Part shown: one piece after another, positions 26,701-28,865 of the stretch
How positions within the stretch are numbered: the first letter of the stretch is position 1
Layout of the letters: each line of letters opens with the position of its first letter
Assembly (NCBI GenBank): GCA_937905835.1
Contig: CALCXK010000101.1
Span: 1-28,865 of the forward strand
Length of the DNA: 28,865 bases
Direction of reading: 5' to 3'
Source of the DNA: an uncultured Ilumatobacter sp.
Lineage (GTDB): Bacteria; Actinomycetota; Acidimicrobiia; Acidimicrobiales; Ilumatobacteraceae
Notes under the pieces: model-generated
Seen by the model: the letters and a program-made list of their open reading frames with translations, nothing else
Told to the model about the DNA's origin: nothing
The model's database searches: none
Position numbers and translations under genes: made by a program

Positions 26701-27086
26701 TCCCACTCGACGAGCTTCGGACCAACGATGCCGGCGTTCGAACGGTAGATCTCTTCGACGAGGGCGCGGACTGCGTCGGGCTCCGGAGCAACGTCGTCGT
26801 GACACAGGAGGAAAAACCCGTTGTCGCCTTCGACAAGCCGCAACACTTCGTTGGCGGTCGCACCAAACCCAGCAGTGACGCCGACGTCTCGCACAAACGC
26901 ATTCGGGATCCGCACTCGGATACGCGCCTGGAGCGACTCGTCAGTGACGTCGGTCAGGAAGAGGAACCGAAGGTTCGGGTAGTCCTGATCGGCAAGTGCG
27001 TCGAGCGTTTCTTCGAACCATGGACCCGGTTCGTGAACGACGACGACCGCAACGACTGGCGGCGCCTGTGGTGATTCCGGTTGCAC
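23709..27086 (-). CDS. Giant membrane glycosyltransferase: GT2 domain fused to a polytopic region
   Basis: An 1125-residue fusion. Residues 1-270 are a family 2 glycosyltransferase with an acidic nucleotide-sugar site (CHDDVAPEPDA, 95-105) and GDDVELCWR (196-204). A region of about 12 membrane helices follows (from about 360), with GT-C-like loops, then an extracytoplasmic domain, a last helix (about 1030-1050) and a strongly acidic cytoplasmic tail of about 65 residues. Fusing a cytoplasmic GT2 to a GT-C-like channel suggests that one protein builds and extends a glycan across the membrane; this is inference. The start is GTG 27086, with TAGCCT 9 bases upstream. It is coupled to DUF5719 and divergent from a flippase operon. 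Confidence 0.88.
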   Translation of the reverse strand: MQPESPQAPPVVAVVVVHEPGPWFEETLDALADQDYPNLRFLFLTDVTDESLQARIRVRIPNAFVRDVGVTAGFGATANEVLRLVEGDNGFFLLCHDDVAPEPDAVRALVEEIYRSNAGIVGPKLVEWDKPSSLQAVGLSLDRFGEIDLGLDPGEVDQEQHDGVRDVFALSSAFMLVRADLFREVGGFDPAISFHGDDVELCWRIHHSGARVVVVPAARVRHRGKLAERRPDLNHNLLSARHRMRAVATLTGPTRLPGRSVEMVALTAVETVVGLFTGRFGQAWASIRALLGLPARSLSMFARRRVVKPLRRVPEREVLGLQVGGSARLVRFLRSRDTETFVGADNSVRRWRESTTAPFVAWLAVLAAIIIGSRNFFTSGVPAVGEFLRFPESPRVLLDSYVSGWNPSGAGATSPNPTGWATLAGLSVFTLFRMGALHTGFVVGLVVIGLIGLWKLATVFPSTRARIAALVVYAASPLVVGAMSTGRLNTLVTYAAVPWMIHTMRRAVGVETADPRSAESDMAEGLVKLSLQERLRRTAAAAIVVALAAAFVPVTVVIAVVIVLVLTLSTLLALAPWRTALSYLGVGAAAIVGGLLLNFPWVASWSWDQLVGPAPVGNPGRGLSDLASFRIGDVDFAWLTLALYVPMIAAVALARAWRLTWAVRSGALVVVFGALAVFADRDALPWRGPDAGILLVPVAVGLAISAAAALAAFDLDVRGGSFGWRQPLGLLASVAVVVGVFPGVVALGNGGWNTPTTPLAFLLEAQLPDDTIDQPTGDSNEYGPLLEPGRGGYNVLFLGDARLLPVPSVEYRDGVSFAVLDDGLLDVRDRWAAPSNDANAAIALALDEMASSSTLRAGRLLAPLGIRFIVAPEFDNVISTTAEPLPLPVGLIDALEDQLDLTSVTGLPTIEVFENTAWIPVVSQLTGTTAEASRNAGAGALVRAELSSASPVFLGADHQTTSIDDVVPGVIHLAVPFDDNWSLTVDGESIAPRRAFGLTTAFDVETAGTGELTYTMPSSRTLLLTLQVVLWAIVLFAATRISVPFARRSGPLVEDEILIDLGDADIDADAASSVSLDPGLDLTARNDVSTAPLPEDSDTGDLLTAVLDAALDPIVLDESDTEESS

Positions 27087-27095
27087 GATGGAGCG

Positions 27096-27101
27096 AGGCT
27101 A
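27096..27101 (-). promoter_or_regulatory. Predicted -10 box of the giant glycosyltransferase gene
   Basis: TAGCCT on the minus strand, 9 bases before GTG 27086. With the TAGCCT on plus at 27148, it forms a divergent pair in a 74-base gap. Confidence 0.5.
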
Positions 27102-27147
27102 GCTGCGCCAAGCCGCTGGCTGAGGTCATGCCTTGGCCACTGCCAGG

Positions 27148-27153
27148 TAGCCT
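27148..27153 (+). promoter_or_regulatory. Predicted leaderless -10 box of the 67-residue membrane protein gene
   Basis: TAGCCT preceded by GG, 7 bases before ATG 27161. Confidence 0.5.
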
Positions 27154-27160
27154 CTGTCAC

Positions 27161-27364
27161 ATGGCGCAATGGCACTCGGTCAACCTGACGAACTTCGACC
27201 TTGCGCCCGCCGCGCGCACTGCCCAGCACGTATCGGGAACTGTTGCGAGACGGACCATCGACGTGGCCAAGGATGCAACCTATGTCGGTGTCGGCTTGGG
27301 GCTGCTGCTCTTTCAGCGGGCACAGGTACAACGCCGCGAATTCGAGCGAAGTCTTCGCGACTGA
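27161..27364 (+). CDS. Small protein with one membrane segment, unknown function
   Basis: A 67-residue protein starting MAQWHSVNLTNFDLAPAAR. After an amphipathic N-terminal half (TAQHVSGTVARRTIDVAKDA) comes one short hydrophobic stretch (TYVGVGLGLLLF, 40-51) and a charged C-terminal helix (RAQVQRREFERSLRD). I do not recognise a named family. The start is supported by the -10 box 7 bases upstream; the longer frame from 26996 is antisense to the glycosyltransferase. It ends 8 bases before the flippase start, so the two form an operon, and it may be a flippase or glycosyltransferase partner. Confidence 0.65.
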   Translation: MAQWHSVNLTNFDLAPAARTAQHVSGTVARRTIDVAKDATYVGVGLGLLLFQRAQVQRREFERSLRD

Positions 27365-27372
27365 GCAGCACC

Positions 27373-28716
27373 GTGGCCACATCCGACGAATCACCGGACC
27401 CGACATCGCCGTCGCGCGAGCGACTCCCACTCCCCGAAGGCACCATTCCTGTCGGCGTCGCGCTGCTGATTGCCGGAGTTGCCACGTACGCCTTCTTCAA
27501 GATCGGCAACGTCGCAGTCGGAGGCGACGAGGCGTTCGCTCCGATCACGTCACTCTGGTTCGCCACCTTCGCCCTCGCTCCGGGGTTCTTCCTCCCGCTC
27601 GAACAAGAACTCGGTCGCGCGCTCGCCCACCGCCGGGCACTCGGCCAGGGCACCGGCCCAGTCGTTCAGAAGGTCGTCCAACTCGGCGTCGGCCTGACAA
27701 TCAGCGTTGTCGCTGTCATCGCCATCGCCAGTCCTTGGATCGCCGAGAGCTACTTCGACGGCAACTGGTTCATGGTCCTGGCCCTCGTCTTGGCCTTCGC
27801 GTCGTATGCGCCTGCCCATTTAGCGCGCGGTATCTGCTCGGGCAACAGCCGATTCCGTTCGTATGCGGTGATCATGGGTTCGGACGGCCTCATCCGCATC
27901 ATGCTGTGCGTCGCACTCGCCGTGGTCGGTGTCACCGCAGTTGGCGCCTACGGTCTCGCCGTCGCCATCGCCCCGCTGTTCGCAGTTGCCTACGTCTATC
28001 AGCGTGGCCGGCTCTCCAGCGATGACGGCCCTCCGGCCTCCTGGAGCGAAGTCACACCAAACCTCGGGTGGCTCCTGCTCGGTTCCGTGTTCGCCGCCTC
28101 GCTCCTCAACGCCGGTCCAATCGCTGCGAGCCTGCTGGCTGGCGACGACCAGGATGTGCTCGTCACGCAATTTGGCCAGGGCGTCCTACTCGCACGCATC
28201 CCCCTGTTTCTCTTCCAGGCCGTCCAGGCCGCGCTCCTCCCCCGGCTCAGCCAGCTGGCAGCGCAAGGCGAACTCGACGAGTTCCGAAACGGACTGAAGC
28301 GCCTCATGATGGTGGTCCTCGTTGTGGGCGTCGTCGGCACGGCAGGCGCATTCCTGATCGGCCCCTGGGCGCTCGAGGTGGTCTTCGACGCCGACCTCAC
28401 CGGCCGCACCTTGGCACTCCTCGCGTTCTCGAGCGCCTGTTACATGATCGCCTTGGCCACAGCGCAAGCCGTGATCGCCCTCAAGGGCCACGCACTGGTG
28501 TCGATCGGCTGGGGTATCGGCGTCATCGCCTTCATCATCGGCACGTGGCAAGGCAGCGACGACGTGTTCCGTCGTGTGGAGATCGGCCTGCTGGCCTCTT
28601 CCATCGCTGCAATGGTGACCTTCGGCCTGACCTTGCGGTACAAGCTGATGATCGGTGTAGTTCCGGATCAAGACTCGATCATGGATGCCATCACCGACAT
28701 GCCCTTCGAGAGCTGA
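27373..28716 (+). CDS. MOP-superfamily polysaccharide flippase
   Basis: A 447-residue integral membrane protein with about 12 hydrophobic segments, resembling Wzx/MurJ-type lipid-linked oligosaccharide flippases. Recognisable features are the paired helices at the start (LPEGTIPVGVALLIAGVATY), FFLPLEQELGRALAHRRALG in the loop after helix two, SYAPAHLARGICSGNSRFRSY, and FLFQAVQAALLPRLSQLAAQGE before the second half. The start GTG 27373 (VATSDESPD) is chosen because it lies 8 bases after the stop of the preceding small gene; the longer frame overlaps that gene. Opposed to the giant glycosyltransferase, it likely exports the lipid-linked product made there. Confidence 0.82.
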   Translation: MATSDESPDPTSPSRERLPLPEGTIPVGVALLIAGVATYAFFKIGNVAVGGDEAFAPITSLWFATFALAPGFFLPLEQELGRALAHRRALGQGTGPVVQKVVQLGVGLTISVVAVIAIASPWIAESYFDGNWFMVLALVLAFASYAPAHLARGICSGNSRFRSYAVIMGSDGLIRIMLCVALAVVGVTAVGAYGLAVAIAPLFAVAYVYQRGRLSSDDGPPASWSEVTPNLGWLLLGSVFAASLLNAGPIAASLLAGDDQDVLVTQFGQGVLLARIPLFLFQAVQAALLPRLSQLAAQGELDEFRNGLKRLMMVVLVVGVVGTAGAFLIGPWALEVVFDADLTGRTLALLAFSSACYMIALATAQAVIALKGHALVSIGWGIGVIAFIIGTWQGSDDVFRRVEIGLLASSIAAMVTFGLTLRYKLMIGVVPDQDSIMDAITDMPFES

Positions 28717-28759
28717 CGCTGGTGCGCCCCTCAGCGCGGCCCGGTCTGCACCGACGCTT

Positions 28760-28815
28760 CCGGCCAGCGGAGGCCTGGTGGTTGGATCCGGCTAACGGAG
28801 GCCGGGTGGCTGGAT
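28760..28815. repeat. Two-copy 28-base tandem repeat
   Basis: On the minus strand the unit from 28815 to 28788 and the unit from 28787 to 28760 match at 24 of 28 positions (both contain GGCCTCCG and end GCCGG). The first unit overlaps the end of a partial coding region and holds its stop codon. Confidence 0.6.
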
Positions 28816-28865
28816 TTTGGCGAGGTAGTCGTTGCTGGTCCCGAGCCGTTGGCGGAGGTCGTCGT
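28792..28865 (-). CDS. C-terminal end of an unidentified protein
   Basis: Reading minus from the window edge, one frame gives DDLRQRLGTSNDYLAKIQP then PGLR and a TAG stop at 28794-28792. Only 23 residues are available, no family can be assigned, and coding status rests on composition alone. Its last residues lie within the first copy of the tandem repeat. Confidence 0.3.
   Translation of the reverse strand, partial: DDLRQRLGTSNDYLAKIQPPGLR

Overview
The window reads as a moderately high-GC actinobacterial chromosome segment, most like the class Acidimicrobiia (Ilumatobacter-type marine or freshwater lineages). This is inferred from gene content: a DUF3499 protein, a DUF5719 protein beside a giant glycosyltransferase, 'LDTR'-module secreted proteins, a group II truncated globin, actinobacterial prfB-ftsE-ftsX order, and a prfB with no programmed frameshift. 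No ribosomal RNA or marker comparison was available, so the taxon is a judgement. No tRNA, rRNA, CRISPR array, insertion sequence or phage gene was seen. Coding density is very high and the longest gene-free stretch is about 200 bases.

Layout from left to right. Bases 1-2801 (minus strand) hold a partial and apparently damaged ABC ATPase start, a truncated globin, a 73-residue protein of unknown function, a crotonase-fold enzyme and ftsX. Bases 2815-8339 (minus) hold ftsE, prfB, secA and a comF-type phosphoribosyltransferase. At 8405-9049 (plus) there is a YczE-like membrane protein. Bases 9084-14022 (minus) hold S-adenosylhomocysteine hydrolase (with a structured leader), a secreted LDTR-repeat protein, a Trm112-like protein and phosphomannomutase/phosphoglucomutase. 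Bases 14154-18088 (minus) hold an 874-residue membrane protein, a CPBP-family membrane protease and DUF3499. FtsH is on plus (18278-20227). Bases 20260-27086 (minus) hold a membrane-anchored thioredoxin-like protein, a 14-helix MFS exporter, a DUF5719 protein and an 1125-residue glycosyltransferase. Divergent from the last gene, on plus, are a 67-residue membrane protein and a MOP-family flippase (27161-28716). The last 150 bases hold a short minus-strand C-terminus and a 28-base tandem repeat.

The genes fall into two themes. One is housekeeping: protein export and membrane quality control (SecA, FtsH), cell division (FtsEX), translation termination (RF2) and methyl-cycle clearance (SahH). 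The other is envelope assembly: the sugar-phosphate mutase ManB could supply precursors, the giant glycosyltransferase, DUF5719 partner, 874-residue protein and flippase look like polysaccharide assembly and transport, and the LDTR protein is exported.

Two cross-cutting signals stand out. First, at least fourteen start codons have a TANNNT hexamer (five times exactly TAGCCT) 6-10 bases upstream and little or no Shine-Dalgarno sequence, which points to leaderless or near-leaderless transcripts and many single-gene transcription units. Second, sahH is the exception: it has a leader of about 110 bases with several hairpins, a possible pseudoknot and a hairpin that includes the ribosome binding site, a candidate cis-regulatory RNA that I do not recognise as a known class.
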